Shown piece after piece: positions 41,486 through 53,637 of a stretch of DNA of 64,000 nucleotides. A program made the position numbers and the translations under genes. Origin of the DNA: QHVT01 sp036399015 (GTDB lineage: Bacteria; Acidobacteriota; Thermoanaerobaculia; Gp7-AA8); NCBI GenBank assembly GCA_036399015.1, contig DASWNW010000038.1, positions 62,001-126,000 of the forward strand, given 5' to 3'. Each line of letters starts with the position of its first letter. Within the stretch, counting starts at the first letter, position 1. The notes under the pieces are model-generated. The model was given only the letters and a program-made list of their open reading frames with translations. It ran no database searches and had not been told where the DNA came from.

Positions 41486-42394
41486 CTAGTACAGCCACTC
41501 TCGAACCGCACCATCCCGGTCCAGCTCGGCCCCGCGGCGGCGGAACGCCCAGCACATGTACGCAATCGACACGAAGAACGAGGCGGGGAGGCGATTGAGC
41601 TTGCCGATCTTGCAGGCGAGGAGGGTGGTCTTGCCGCCGAAGCCCATCGGGCCGATGCCGGACTGGTTCGCCTTCTCGACGACGCGGGCCTCGAGGGCGG
41701 CGAGCTCGGGGTCGGGGTTCTCGTCGTCCATCGTCCGGAGGAGCTGTTCCTTGGCGTGGCCGTAGCCGGTGCCGCGGTCGCCTCCGATGCAGACGCCGAG
41801 GATGCCGGGGCCGCAGCCCTGTCCCTGGGCCTGCACGACACAGTCGAGGATGGCGTTCTCGACGCCGCGCAGGTCGCGGCCGCCGAGGTCGGGGTGCGGG
41901 AGGGAGTACTGCGCGTTCATGTTCTCGCAGCCGCCGCCCTTGAGCATCAGCTTCACCTCCACGTGCGGCTCGCGCCACTGATGGAAGTGGAAGACCGGCG
42001 AGCCCGGACCGGTGTTGTCGCCGGTGTTCTTGCCGGTGACGCTGTCGACGCTGTTCTGGCGGAGGTAGCCCTTCTTCGTCGCCGCGCGGACGGCGTCGGT
42101 GGCGATCTCCTCGAACTGGAGCTGGTCGTAGCCGACCGGCGTGTGCACGTAGAAGAGGATCGTCCCGGTGTCCTGGCAGAGCGGCAGCGAGCTGTCGCGC
42201 GCGAGGACGATGTTGCAGCCGATGACGTCGAGCGCCACGTCGGCGTTCGAGCCCTTCTCCTCCTGCTTCCGCGCGCCGGTGACGGCGGTGACGACGTCCT
42301 CGGGCAACTGCGTCGAGGTGCGGCGGATCAGCTCGAGAAGGCTCTCGAAGAGGGCGGACTGCGGGGTGACTTCGTGAAGAGGCTGGACGCTCAT
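41486..42394 (-). CDS. Class I fumarate hydratase, alpha subunit
   Basis: 302 residues from ATG at 42392-42394; a longer in-frame start would run through the hairpin at 42404-42432. Fe-S fumarase alpha family: SLPLCQDTGTILFY (Cys73), GGGCENMN and GCGPGILGVCIGGDRGTGY supply the three cluster cysteines. It dehydrates malate or hydrates fumarate together with the beta subunit found at 10.8 kb. Separation of the two subunit genes by 31 kb and on opposite strands is unusual. The ribosome site GGAGAA sits at the edge of the upstream hairpin. Confidence 0.93.
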   Translation of the reverse strand: MSVQPLHEVTPQSALFESLLELIRRTSTQLPEDVVTAVTGARKQEEKGSNADVALDVIGCNIVLARDSSLPLCQDTGTILFYVHTPVGYDQLQFEEIATDAVRAATKKGYLRQNSVDSVTGKNTGDNTGPGSPVFHFHQWREPHVEVKLMLKGGGCENMNAQYSLPHPDLGGRDLRGVENAILDCVVQAQGQGCGPGILGVCIGGDRGTGYGHAKEQLLRTMDDENPDPELAALEARVVEKANQSGIGPMGFGGKTTLLACKIGKLNRLPASFFVSIAYMCWAFRRRGAELDRDGAVREWLY

Positions 42395-42403
42395 GAAGGG
42401 TTC

Positions 42404-42432
42404 TCCGGCGGGCGAGTGTATCGCCCGCCGGA
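42404..42432 (-). terminator. 12-bp perfect stem-loop upstream of fumarase alpha
   Basis: TCCGGCGGGCGA, loop GTGTA, and its perfect complement. It follows the stop of the upstream gene (42441) and its last bases include GGA of the fumarase alpha ribosome site. Terminator, attenuator or both. Confidence 0.5.
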
Positions 42433-42440
42433 AGAACAAC

Positions 42441-43835
42441 TCAATCGTTGGCGTCAGTCCCCTTCGTGCCCCAGACCCGGTCGGTGACCTCGCGGCAGTA
42501 GCTCGCGTTGCAGGTCGTGGTCCGCGAGTCGCGGTCGGTGAACGCGCCCATGGTGATGAACGGGCTGACGTCCCACCAGCGGGTGCCGGCGTAGATCGTA
42601 AAGTCCATCTCCACGGTCGAGCCGTACGGCGCGCGGGTGCCGGAGACGCGCGTCATGTCCACGTAATACCACTCGTCGACCACGCCGTTGACCTCGAACC
42701 AGGCGCGCGAGAGATACGTCGCGTGCGACGCGGTGCGCTGGAACGTGAGCGTGGTGACGCTGCCGTTCGAGCAGATCGAGCCGAACAGGAAGCGTCCGCC
42801 CGAGTAGGCGCCGCAGCGCGAGCCGTCAGGACGAGGGCCGGAGACCGCGAGACGCCGCGACGTGCCGCGGGACTCGATCACCTGCCCCTCGGTGCTCTCG
42901 GAGAAGGCGAAGCCGATCTGGTCGACGTCGACGCCGGCGTTGATCGTGCCGTCGAACCTGCTGCTCGTCCGCCAGCCGCGATCGTGCTGCTCGAAGCCGC
43001 TGCCGTCGGTGTAGCGCGTGACGGCGTGGTAGTCGAAGTTCTCGTGGCGCGCCGTCGCGGTCCAGCGGTCGAACTCCCCCGCCGGCGCGGTCGGAGGCGC
43101 GACCGTCACGCTCCGCTCGGTCCGGTTGTTCTCGTGGTCGTACTCGGCCGGCCACTGCGTCATCGCCTGCACCGTGATCGGGATGTCGCCCGGCGCCGGA
43201 AACGCGTACAGCATCGAGCAGGTCACCGTGCCGCCGGCGTCGACCCACACCTGCTCGACCGAATCGGCGTACATGCCGTCGATGAGCAGCACGCAGTTGA
43301 CGCGCGCACCGGTGTCGCCGTTGCGCTCGCGCAGCACGGCCGAGATGTTCACCGGGACGCCCGCCGGCGCAACCGCCGGAAGCTCGAGCGCTTCGAGTGC
43401 GACGTCGGGGGCGAGCTTCACGGTGTCGTCCACCGTCACGATGTCCTCACGGTGGTCGACGCCGCGGACGTGGGCCTGGAACTGCACCGCCTGATGCCGC
43501 GCCAGGTCGGAGCGATTCATCCGGAACCAGGGCGTCTGCCAGACGCTCTTGATGTTCTCCGTCGCGCCGCCGTCCTTGTACTGGACGGTCTCGATGATGC
43601 CGGTGCCGGAGGTGTAGGGCTCCTCGATCGAGCCGGTGGTGAGCATGATCTGCGTGACGCCGTCAGCGAACTGCAGCGCCTGCGCCTCGATCTTCGCGTT
43701 GCCGGCGCGGCCGGTCGCGGCGGGGGCGGTGTCGCTGTACTTGACGCGGTTCGGAACGAGCGTGGCGTCCTGGGCGAAGGTGGGAAGGGTGAACAGAGTC
43801 AGGGCGAGCAAGGCGAGGGTAGGTCTCGGGTTCAT
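42441..43835 (-). CDS. Secreted CARDB-like protein, paralogue of the upstream gene
   Basis: 464 residues with a signal peptide ending LPTFAQ. After an N-terminal region containing VKYSDTAPAATGRAGNAK, a CARDB-like beta-sandwich is visible (about 150-260): LAPDVALEALELPAV, VNISAVLRERNGDTGARVNC and DHENNRTERSV. The C-terminal 200 residues are beta-rich with paired Cys. It aligns with the next gene along its length. Secreted, probably surface or extracellular; function unknown. Confidence 0.78.
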   Translation of the reverse strand: MNPRPTLALLALTLFTLPTFAQDATLVPNRVKYSDTAPAATGRAGNAKIEAQALQFADGVTQIMLTTGSIEEPYTSGTGIIETVQYKDGGATENIKSVWQTPWFRMNRSDLARHQAVQFQAHVRGVDHREDIVTVDDTVKLAPDVALEALELPAVAPAGVPVNISAVLRERNGDTGARVNCVLLIDGMYADSVEQVWVDAGGTVTCSMLYAFPAPGDIPITVQAMTQWPAEYDHENNRTERSVTVAPPTAPAGEFDRWTATARHENFDYHAVTRYTDGSGFEQHDRGWRTSSRFDGTINAGVDVDQIGFAFSESTEGQVIESRGTSRRLAVSGPRPDGSRCGAYSGGRFLFGSICSNGSVTTLTFQRTASHATYLSRAWFEVNGVVDEWYYVDMTRVSGTRAPYGSTVEMDFTIYAGTRWWDVSPFITMGAFTDRDSRTTTCNASYCREVTDRVWGTKGTDAND

Positions 43836-43861
43836 CGGGTTCTCCAGAAGTCGTCAACAGG

Positions 43862-45220
43862 TCAGTCGTGGGACGCGTCCCGCCCCTCGGTGCCCCATAC
43901 GTGCGTGCGGGTGTGGGTGCAGCTCCCCCAGGGGTAGCAGGCCGTCGACTCGTCGATGCCGTTGTCGTAAGGGGCGAGGAAGATGTGCGACGAGGCTTCC
44001 CACGAGCCGTCGCCGTCCGAGGCCACGACGTCCAGTTGCACCGTGTTGCCGTAGCGCACCTGCCGGCCGAACGGCTGTTCTTCCGACTCGTACTCGAAGT
44101 AGAGATGCTCGGTCACGGTGCCGTCGGGATTCGTGGTGCGGCCCCATTCGCGCGAGAGATAGACGGCGTAGGCGGCGTTGCGAACGTAGGAGACGTTCGT
44201 CACCCCGTTTTTGACGCAGGCCGAGCCGAACTGCGACCGGCCCCAGAGCCACGTGCACTCGTCGTCGGCCCCCCAACCCCACTCTTCACGGCGCACGTCG
44301 ACGATCGGCCGGCCGTCGGTCTTCTCGGCGACCGCCATGCCGAACGTGCGCGTGTCGACGGCCGTCGGGATGACCGCGTCGAAGCGGAGGTTCGTCCTCC
44401 ATCCGTCTCTCGTCATCTCACTGCGCGACGACTGCGAAGTCGTGGTCGACTCGGTCCTGGTGAACTCCTGCTTCGCCCACGAGGTCCAGGTGGAAAACGA
44501 CGCCGGACCGGCCTTCACCGAGCCGGCCTTGCTGTTGTTCGCGGTGTCCCAGTCGGCGGGCGCGACCCCCGTCACGTCGACCGCCACGTTCCACGTCCCG
44601 GCTTTCGGAAACGTGTAGAGGAACGCGCAGTTGACGGTGCTGCCGGCGTCGACCCAGATGCTGCTGGCCTGGTCGACCGTCGTCCCGTTGACGCGCAGGA
44701 CGCAGTTCGCGCGCGCACCGACGTCGCCGTTCAGCTCGCGGATGTTCGCGGTGATGTTGGTCGGCACGCCCGGTGCGGCCTGGGCGGGAAGGAGGAGCTG
44801 GTCGACCGCCACGTCGGGGCGCAGCTTGACCTGTTCCTGCACGGTGATGACGCCCGTGCGCTTCCCGGCGTCGACGTTCGTCTGCACCTGCAGCTTGTCG
44901 TGACGGATCAGCCTCTCGAGGGTGGTACGGAAGCGGCGGCTCCCGACGTCGTGAAAGTTCGACGTCTCTCCGGCCGCCTTCAACTGCACCTTGCGGAGCG
45001 TGCCGGAGGCGGTGACTTCGAGATCGGTTCTCCCGTCCTTGCCGAGGAGGGCGCGCGCCTCCATGGAGGCACCTCCGGCACGTCCGGTCGCGTTCGGAAG
45101 ACCGCGGTCGCTGTATTTAATGGAGTTGGGCTTGAAGGTCGGGGCGGCGTCGAGCGTGGAAGGAAGGAGGAGCGTGATGGCGGCGGCGAGCGCTGCCGCG
45201 CGAAGAATTCGGTTGTTCAT
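43862..45220 (-). CDS. Secreted CARDB-like protein, first of a tandem pair
   Basis: 452 residues with a signal peptide (LAAAITLLLPSTLDAAP). Shared features with the downstream gene: the SIKYSDRGLPNATGRAGGAS start, the CARDB-like segment LRPDVAVDQLLLPAQAAPGV...NITANIRELNGDVGARANC, and DWDTANNSKAG. The two genes are separated by 26 bp and probably form an operon. The CARDB-like sandwich suggests cell adhesion or carbohydrate/protein binding, but that is inference from fold. Confidence 0.78.
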   Translation of the reverse strand: MNNRILRAAALAAAITLLLPSTLDAAPTFKPNSIKYSDRGLPNATGRAGGASMEARALLGKDGRTDLEVTASGTLRKVQLKAAGETSNFHDVGSRRFRTTLERLIRHDKLQVQTNVDAGKRTGVITVQEQVKLRPDVAVDQLLLPAQAAPGVPTNITANIRELNGDVGARANCVLRVNGTTVDQASSIWVDAGSTVNCAFLYTFPKAGTWNVAVDVTGVAPADWDTANNSKAGSVKAGPASFSTWTSWAKQEFTRTESTTTSQSSRSEMTRDGWRTNLRFDAVIPTAVDTRTFGMAVAEKTDGRPIVDVRREEWGWGADDECTWLWGRSQFGSACVKNGVTNVSYVRNAAYAVYLSREWGRTTNPDGTVTEHLYFEYESEEQPFGRQVRYGNTVQLDVVASDGDGSWEASSHIFLAPYDNGIDESTACYPWGSCTHTRTHVWGTEGRDASHD

Positions 45221-45376
45221 GGTCCCGTCCAGAGAGTGGAGAATTCATCCTGCGTTTTCTTGTAGGGGTACAGCAGCCTGCGTCACTGCCGCCGGAACGT
45301 GAGGATCGTTCGGCGCGAAAGTTATTTACAAGTTCGTTGCCAATGGAATGGCCGGTAAATATTGCCAGTTAGCTAG

Positions 45377-45397
45377 GTTGAGTCGAACGGACTCAAT
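45377..45397. promoter_or_regulatory. HAIR-like operator (HspR site) upstream of clpB
   Basis: GTTGAGT, seven bases, ACTCAAT. The HspR-associated inverted repeat is CTTGAGT-N7-ACTCAAG; all but the outermost base pair match. It lies 14 bp before the clpB ATG, so a bound repressor would block transcription. Confidence 0.7.
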
Positions 45398-45410
45398 GTG
45401 AGGCAAGCTG

Positions 45411-48022
<2,612 letters not shown>

Positions 48023-48026
<4 letters not shown>

Positions 48027-49573
48027 GGGATGTGGTAAAGCCGGATCGACTCCCCCACCATCTGGACCGGGCGATACGCCGATAGCCAGGCGTAGTCGCC
48101 CGAGTCCTCGGCGAACCGGATCTGGTGCTCGCTGATCGCCACCCACCCCTGCACCGGCACGTGCGGCGTGAGGCCGGTGGCGTTGATGCCGTGACCGCCG
48201 ATGCGCACGGGCGTGAAGAAGGCGACGTGCAGGTGCTCGATGCGGCGGTCGCGCACGACTTTCGCGAGGCGCAGGACGTCCTGCCCCCAATCGAGATTGC
48301 TGTCGACGGTGATCCGCGAGGGCGTCGGCTGCGCCGCCTCGTTGAACCAGGGGAGGTAGTCGGGATGCGCCGCCGCGACGCCGCCGGCGAGCCAGACCAG
48401 CAGCGCGACGACGGCGACACGGCTGAACGCGTCGCGCGCCTTCCCCCAGACATCGACCACCGCGTACGCGGCGACGATGGAGAGCAGCGCGAAGAGCGGG
48501 AGGATGTGGCGCACGCCGATGTTGATCGTCGAGGTCGAGGCGACGAGCAGGATCACGACGGGCAGCAGGACGAGCACCGGCTTCCGCCACAGCAGCGCGG
48601 CTCCCCAGGCGGCGAAGATCAGCCAGGGGATCGGCGACTTGTAGAAGAGGAGCACCGCGAAGTACGGCCACCAGCCGTTCGTGTATTCGCGCCCGAAGAG
48701 GTATCCGCCGTGACCAAGCTTGTCGTGCAGCTTCACCTGCGCGATGCCTTCGATGAGCTCCGGCGCCGGAAGCCGCAACTGCGCGATGCGCGTGGCGAGC
48801 GGCTGCAAGGGTTTCGGCGCCGCGAAGACGATCGTGTTCGGGTCGGTGACCTTCGCGAAGTGGAAGCGATATCCGCCCCAGACGACGAGCAATGCGATCG
48901 CAATCGCGGCCGCCGTCTGTTTCACCGGCAGCTTGCGGCGCAGGAGCACGAGCAGCAGCGCGCACGGGGGGAAGTAGACGAAGAAGGTGAACTTCGAGAG
49001 TGAGCCCACCCCTACGGCGATGCCGAGGAACAGCGTGCGGCGCCACGACGGCCGCTCCAGGAACAGCTCCAGTGCGAACAGCGCGAGCGGCAGCGTCGCC
49101 GCAACGGCCATGTCGGTGGTGACGAGGCCCGCGTGGCCGAGGATGAGCGGGTGGGCCGTGTAGAGCGCCACGGCCGTCACCGCGACGGCGCGCGAGAAGA
49201 GCCTCCGCGCCCAGAGCGCCACCACGACCACGCCGAGGATGAGGAAGAGGAGGTTGCCGCGGCGGGCGCTGGCGAGCGTCTCCTCGTACAGCTCCACGCC
49301 GCGGTGGTAGAGAAGCTGGTTGCCGCGGTCGACCATGTTGGCCGGCTTCGGCGACGGCAGTCCCGCGAGCCGCAGCGGGAGCGCGCAAACGATGCGGGCG
49401 AGCGGCGGGTGCGTGAGGTCGGTCGTGTAATGGCCGTCGTACCACTCGAACCCCGCCGCGAGGTGGATCGGCTCGTCGAGCGTGGCTGCGTACTCCTCGT
49501 GCGGCGCCGCGGCGCGCAGCACCGCGAGCAGCGTCAGCGCGGCGATCGCGGCGATGTAGGCGATGCGGCTCAT
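48023..49573 (-). CDS. GT39-like dolichyl-phosphate-mannose:protein mannosyltransferase-like membrane protein (copy B)
   Basis: 516 residues from ATG at 49571-49573, about 10-12 membrane helices. The PMT/GT-C fold shows LDEPIHLAAGFEWYDG (acidic first-loop residue), HPPLARIVCALPL, HAGLVTTDMAVAATLPL and a C-terminal SNLDWGQDVLRLAK. The latter is typical of bacterial glycosyltransferases annotated as PMT family. Uses a polyprenyl-phosphate sugar on the outer face of the inner membrane. It starts inside the stop of copy A (ATGA); the two proteins are about 45-50% identical by eye. Confidence 0.85.
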
Positions 49574-51168
49574 GGAAAGTAATAGAGACGGATCGAGTCG
49601 CCGATGCGCCGCACCGGGCGGTAGGTGCTGAGCCAGCCGTACGAGCCGGTGGCGGTGTGAAAGGTGTAGGGCGTCTCGGAGACCGCCACCCAGCCGGTCG
49701 GCTTCACCGCCGGCGCGAAGCCCTCCACCGGGATGCCGAACTTGTCGAGGCGCATGTTCGTCATCACGTCGACGTAGATGTGGTCGATCTTCAGCTCGCG
49801 CACCGCCTTCTCGAGGCGCAGCGTGTCCTGTCCCCAGTCGAGATTGCTGTCGACGGCGATATGCGCCGGGTTCGGCTGCGCCGCCTCGTTGAACCAGGCC
49901 AGGTAGTCGGGGTGATCGAGCGCGACGCCGGCGAAGAGCCACGCCAGCAGCGCCGCGAGGATGGTGCGGCCGAACGCGTCGCGGGCGCGCTTCCAGATCT
50001 CCACGACGCCGTAGGCGGCGACGATGGAAAGCGGCGCGTAAAGCGGGAGGATGTGCCGGATGCCGATGTTGATGTCGCTCGTCATCGCGACGCCCATCAC
50101 GGCGGCGGCGCAGAGCAGATAGGCGAGGCGCAGGCGGTCGCGCGACAGGACGATCAACAGTGCGCCCCACGCCGCGAGGAGCTGGTACGGCAGCGGCGTC
50201 TTGTAGAAGAAGACGACCGGGAAGTAATACCACCAGCCGTTCATGCGCATCTCACCGAAGAGGTAGGCGTTGTGCCCCTCCTGGTTGTGCGCCTGCAGCA
50301 TCCCCAGGCCGACCGCGAGCGCCGGGGCGGGGATCGGCAGGTTCACCGCCGCCCAGTCGGCGAACTGCTGCAGCGGCTTCGGCGCGGCGACGTGGAAGAC
50401 GTGCGCGGCGTGATGCGGGTGGTAGGCGTTCGGCGTGCGAAAGTCGAAGCGATAGCCGGCCCATACGAGCAGGGCCGCCACGCCAAGCGCGAGGGCGATC
50501 CCTTTCACCTCCGGGCGGCGCCGCCGCCCGAGCGCGAGCAGCAGCGCGCACGGCGGAAAGTAGACGAGGAACGAGAACTTGGTCAGCAGGCCGAAGCCCA
50601 GCGCCACGCCGAGGACGGCGGCGCGGCCGCGCGTGCGCGACTCGAGGTAACGGTCGAGCGCGAGCAACGCGACAGGGATGGCGGCCAGCGCGGCGAGGTC
50701 GGTGGTGATGAAACCGGCGTGGCCGAGGACCGGCGGCAGTGTCGTGAGCAGCGCGGCGGAGACGACGGCCACCGTGGTGGAGAATGCCCGCCGCGCCCAT
50801 TCGACGGTGGCGGCGATGGCGACGGCGAAGAGCAGCAGGTTGCCCATGCGCGCGCGGGCGAGCGTCTTGAGGTAGCGGTCGCCGTGATAGAGGAGCTCGT
50901 TGCCCGCCTTCACCATCTCCCGTGTCTCGGGGAGCGGGTAATCGGCGAGCCAGAGCGGGATGGCGCCGAGGATGCGCGCCAGCGGCGGATGGCTGGCGTC
51001 GATCACGTATCGTCCTTTCAGCCATTCGAACCCGGCGGCGAGATGCGCCGGCTCGTCGAGCACTTCGCTGAAGACGCGATGGGTGGAGGCGACGCGCACC
51101 ATCGCGACGATCGTCAGCGCCGCGATCGCCGCGACGTACTTCCAGTCCCAGTCCCAGTCCCTCCGCAC
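49570..51168 (-). CDS. GT39-like dolichyl-phosphate-mannose:protein mannosyltransferase-like membrane protein (copy A)
   Basis: 532 residues from GTG at 51166-51168. Same architecture as copy B: LDEPAHLAAGFEWLKG, HPPLARILGAIPL, HAGFITTDLAALAAIPVALL, FVYFPPCALLLAL, TSDINIGIRHILPLYAPLSI and SNLDWGQDTLRLE. Catalytic-type acidic residues in the first loop are present in both copies. The overlapping pair suggests a heteromeric enzyme or two transferases acting on the same acceptor. Upstream on the other strand is the cupredoxin lipoprotein. Confidence 0.85.
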   Translation of the reverse strand: MRRDWDWDWKYVAAIAALTIVAMVRVASTHRVFSEVLDEPAHLAAGFEWLKGRYVIDASHPPLARILGAIPLWLADYPLPETREMVKAGNELLYHGDRYLKTLARARMGNLLLFAVAIAATVEWARRAFSTTVAVVSAALLTTLPPVLGHAGFITTDLAALAAIPVALLALDRYLESRTRGRAAVLGVALGFGLLTKFSFLVYFPPCALLLALGRRRRPEVKGIALALGVAALLVWAGYRFDFRTPNAYHPHHAAHVFHVAAPKPLQQFADWAAVNLPIPAPALAVGLGMLQAHNQEGHNAYLFGEMRMNGWWYYFPVVFFYKTPLPYQLLAAWGALLIVLSRDRLRLAYLLCAAAVMGVAMTSDINIGIRHILPLYAPLSIVAAYGVVEIWKRARDAFGRTILAALLAWLFAGVALDHPDYLAWFNEAAQPNPAHIAVDSNLDWGQDTLRLEKAVRELKIDHIYVDVMTNMRLDKFGIPVEGFAPAVKPTGWVAVSETPYTFHTATGSYGWLSTYRPVRRIGDSIRLYYFP

Positions 51169-51195
51169 GGCGCGTATTTTGCCTCACGCGTCCGC

Positions 51196-51663
51196 ATGCG
51201 CACCGGAATCACCATCGCGGCCGTCGTTTTCGCATTTGCCTGTCAGCCGGGACCCTCCGACCAGACGAACAACACCCCGTCGCAGTCGACCACCATGTCG
51301 GCGACCGAGACCGCGGCCACGCAGACCTCCACCATGAATCCGGTGCTGCCGCCGGAGACCGATCAGCCCTCCTCCGCGCCGAAACCGGCTTCACCAACGC
51401 AGGAAGTGCATCTCATCGAGTACCAGATCCACATGCCCAAGACGCTCCCCGCGGGCCGCATCGGCTTCAACGTGGAGAACGGCGGCAAGGAAGACCACGC
51501 CTTCGAGATCGAAGGGAACGGCGTGCATCAGCAGACCACGGTCCTCAAGCGCGGCGACACGACCGCGCTGGAAGTGAACCTGCCGCCGGGGACGTACACC
51601 GTCTACTGCCCCGTCGACGGCCACCGCGGGAAGGGGATGGAGACGACGCTCGTCGTGAAGTGA
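51196..51663 (+). CDS. Cupredoxin-like lipoprotein
   Basis: 155 residues from ATG 51196. Lipobox FAFAC (Cys16), a Thr/Ser/Pro-rich linker (20-68) and a cupredoxin domain with type-1 copper ligands His101, Cys138, His143 and Met148 (KEDHAFEIEG; YCPVDGHRGKGM). Likely a periplasmic or outer-membrane-attached electron carrier or copper-binding protein. A copper exporter lies 13 kb away, with no direct link. Confidence 0.85.
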   Translation: MRTGITIAAVVFAFACQPGPSDQTNNTPSQSTTMSATETAATQTSTMNPVLPPETDQPSSAPKPASPTQEVHLIEYQIHMPKTLPAGRIGFNVENGGKEDHAFEIEGNGVHQQTTVLKRGDTTALEVNLPPGTYTVYCPVDGHRGKGMETTLVVK

Positions 51664-51790
51664 GTCGCAGAGTCTCAGAGTCTCAGAGTCTCAGAGTCGC
51701 AGAGTCTCAAAGTCTCAGAGCCTCAAAGGGTTCGGTTCAGCGGAGCCTCTCTGCGACTTTGCGACTCTGAGACTCTGAGACTCTGAGACT
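51664..51790. repeat. AGTCTCAG tandem repeats in inverted arms, copy 2
   Basis: Left arm of seven to eight units (51664-51729) and right arm of about five inverted units (51748-51790), running exactly from the stop of the cupredoxin gene to the stop of asnB. Same design as at 22.7 kb. Confidence 0.85.
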
Positions 51791-53602
51791 TCACCAGTAT
51801 CCGTTCGCGGGTGAGAACATCACCTCGTACACCTTCCGCGCCCAGCTCCGCTTCCCGAACTCCGCCCGCCCCTCGTCTTTCAGCCACTCCCGGATCGGCA
51901 GGGTGAAGCCGGTCTTGCGGCGCTCGCGCACGACGGCCGGCAGCGGCGGGCGCGGCGCGTTCGCGAGGAGCTGCTTGCCGCGCTCCTTCCGGGTGACGAG
52001 CACCGGCGCGATCTTCTGCAGCAGGTGGGCGTCGACGAGCGGCACGCGCACCTCCAGCGAATGGGCCATCGAGGCCCAGTCCATGTCGCGCAGCAACTGG
52101 TTGCGCAGGTACAGCGACGACTCCAGCGCGGCGACGCGCGCGAACGGCGTTCCGGGATCGGGCGTCACGGCGCGCTCGAGAATGCCGATGAGGTTCAGCC
52201 GCTCCAGCCCTTCGCGCGCCGCGTCGCGTCCCATGACGTCGGGGAGCTCGCTGCTGAGGAAGCGGCCCCGCTTCACGAGGTAGGCGCCGGCGTAGGTGGC
52301 GCCGTGGCGGATGATCTCCCCCATCTTCGGACTCACGTGGCGGCTGCGCTTCGCGAGCGCGGTGTTGAGGCGATAGACGCCCTCGCCGAGGCCGGGGACG
52401 CGGGAGAGGACGGAGGTGATCGGGATCCAGCGGGGGATGTCGCGGAACGAGGTGTAGCCGCCGAACAGCTCATCGCCGCCGGCGCCGGAGAGCGCGACCT
52501 TGAGCCCCATCTCCGCCGCCGCCTTGCTGATGAAGTAGCTGTTGAGGCCATCGACGGTCGGCTGGTCCATGGCCGCGAAAATCTTCGGCAGCTCGGCGCG
52601 GAAGTCGTCGCGGGAGAGGTCGCGGATGGCGTGGCGCACGCCGTACTCCCGCGCGACGAGCGACGCCAGCGGCGCCTCGTCGTTGTCGCGGCCGCGGTAC
52701 TCCTCGAAGCGGAGGGTCATCGTCTGCAGGTCGGTGGCCCCCGACTCTTTCGCCAGCGCGACGATGGCGGTGGAGTCGATGCCGGCGGAGAGGAACGCGC
52801 CGACCGGCACGTCGGCGACCATGTGGTAGCGCACCGACTCCAGCACGGCGTCGTGCACCACCTCCTGGCGTTCGGCGGCGGTGACGTCGCGCGCGTTCTC
52901 CACCGCGTCGCGCAGCGTGGCGGCGATCGAAAAGTACTGCCGCGGCTCGCCGGCGCCGTTCGCGTCGACGAAGCTGTACGAGCCCGCCGGCAGCGCGCGG
53001 ATCGCGCGGTACATCGTGAACGGCTCCGGCACCGTCCCCCGCAGGAAGAACCCGGCCGCGGCCGCCGGCTCGAAGCGCTTGTCGACGTTTCCGCCGGCGA
53101 TGAGCGCCTTCACCTGCGACGCGACGCGCACGGTGCGGCCGTCGTCGGCGTAGTAGAGCGGCTTGATGCCGTAGGGGTCGCGCGCGAGGAGCATCCGCCG
53201 CGCCGCGCCGTCCCAGAGGGCGAAGGCGAACATGCCGCGTAGCTCCCGCAGCATCCCCTCCCCTTTTTCTTCGTACAGCGCGAGCACCACCTCGGTGTCC
53301 GACTGCGACGTGAACCTGCGCCCGTTCGCCTCGAGCCGCGCCCGCAGCTCGCGGTAGTTGTAGACCTCACCGTTGAAGATCAGCACCCGCTCGCCGCGCC
53401 GCATCGGCTGCGCGCCACCCGGCGAGAGGTCGATGATCGCCAGCCGCCGGTGCCCCAGCCCCACCCGCCCGTCGTCCGAGATCCACGTATCCGCCGCATC
53501 CGGCCCCCGCGACCGCAGGCACTCGCGCGACGCCTCCAGCTCGAGCCGGTCGACCGGCGGAGCGGCGTCCGCATAGGCAAAAATGCCGTTGATCCCGCAC
53601 AT
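51791..53602 (-). CDS. asnB: Asparagine synthase (glutamine-hydrolysing)
   Basis: 603 residues. N-terminal class-II glutaminase with catalytic Cys2 (MCGI), RGPDAADTW, NGEVYNYRELR and SQSDTEVVL. C-terminal synthetase with the PP-loop FLSAGIDST and GAGGDELFGGY. It makes asparagine, or amidates another carboxylate in exopolysaccharide-type clusters, from glutamine and ATP. The start region, read on the other strand, is part of the duplicated leader of the toxin-antitoxin genes. TATACT lies 9 nt before the start. Confidence 0.93.
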   Translation of the reverse strand: MCGINGIFAYADAAPPVDRLELEASRECLRSRGPDAADTWISDDGRVGLGHRRLAIIDLSPGGAQPMRRGERVLIFNGEVYNYRELRARLEANGRRFTSQSDTEVVLALYEEKGEGMLRELRGMFAFALWDGAARRMLLARDPYGIKPLYYADDGRTVRVASQVKALIAGGNVDKRFEPAAAAGFFLRGTVPEPFTMYRAIRALPAGSYSFVDANGAGEPRQYFSIAATLRDAVENARDVTAAERQEVVHDAVLESVRYHMVADVPVGAFLSAGIDSTAIVALAKESGATDLQTMTLRFEEYRGRDNDEAPLASLVAREYGVRHAIRDLSRDDFRAELPKIFAAMDQPTVDGLNSYFISKAAAEMGLKVALSGAGGDELFGGYTSFRDIPRWIPITSVLSRVPGLGEGVYRLNTALAKRSRHVSPKMGEIIRHGATYAGAYLVKRGRFLSSELPDVMGRDAAREGLERLNLIGILERAVTPDPGTPFARVAALESSLYLRNQLLRDMDWASMAHSLEVRVPLVDAHLLQKIAPVLVTRKERGKQLLANAPRPPLPAVVRERRKTGFTLPIREWLKDEGRAEFGKRSWARKVYEVMFSPANGYW

Positions 53603-53625
53603 CGGAGGCGGAGTATAGCGAGGAG

Positions 53626-53631
53626 TAGAAT
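53626..53631 (+). promoter_or_regulatory. TAGAAT -10 box of the first DUF433 gene
   Basis: Six bases separate it from ATG 53638, predicting a leaderless message. It is repeated identically at 54276-54281 and 54961-54966. Confidence 0.5.
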
Positions 53632-53637
53632 TGAGGC

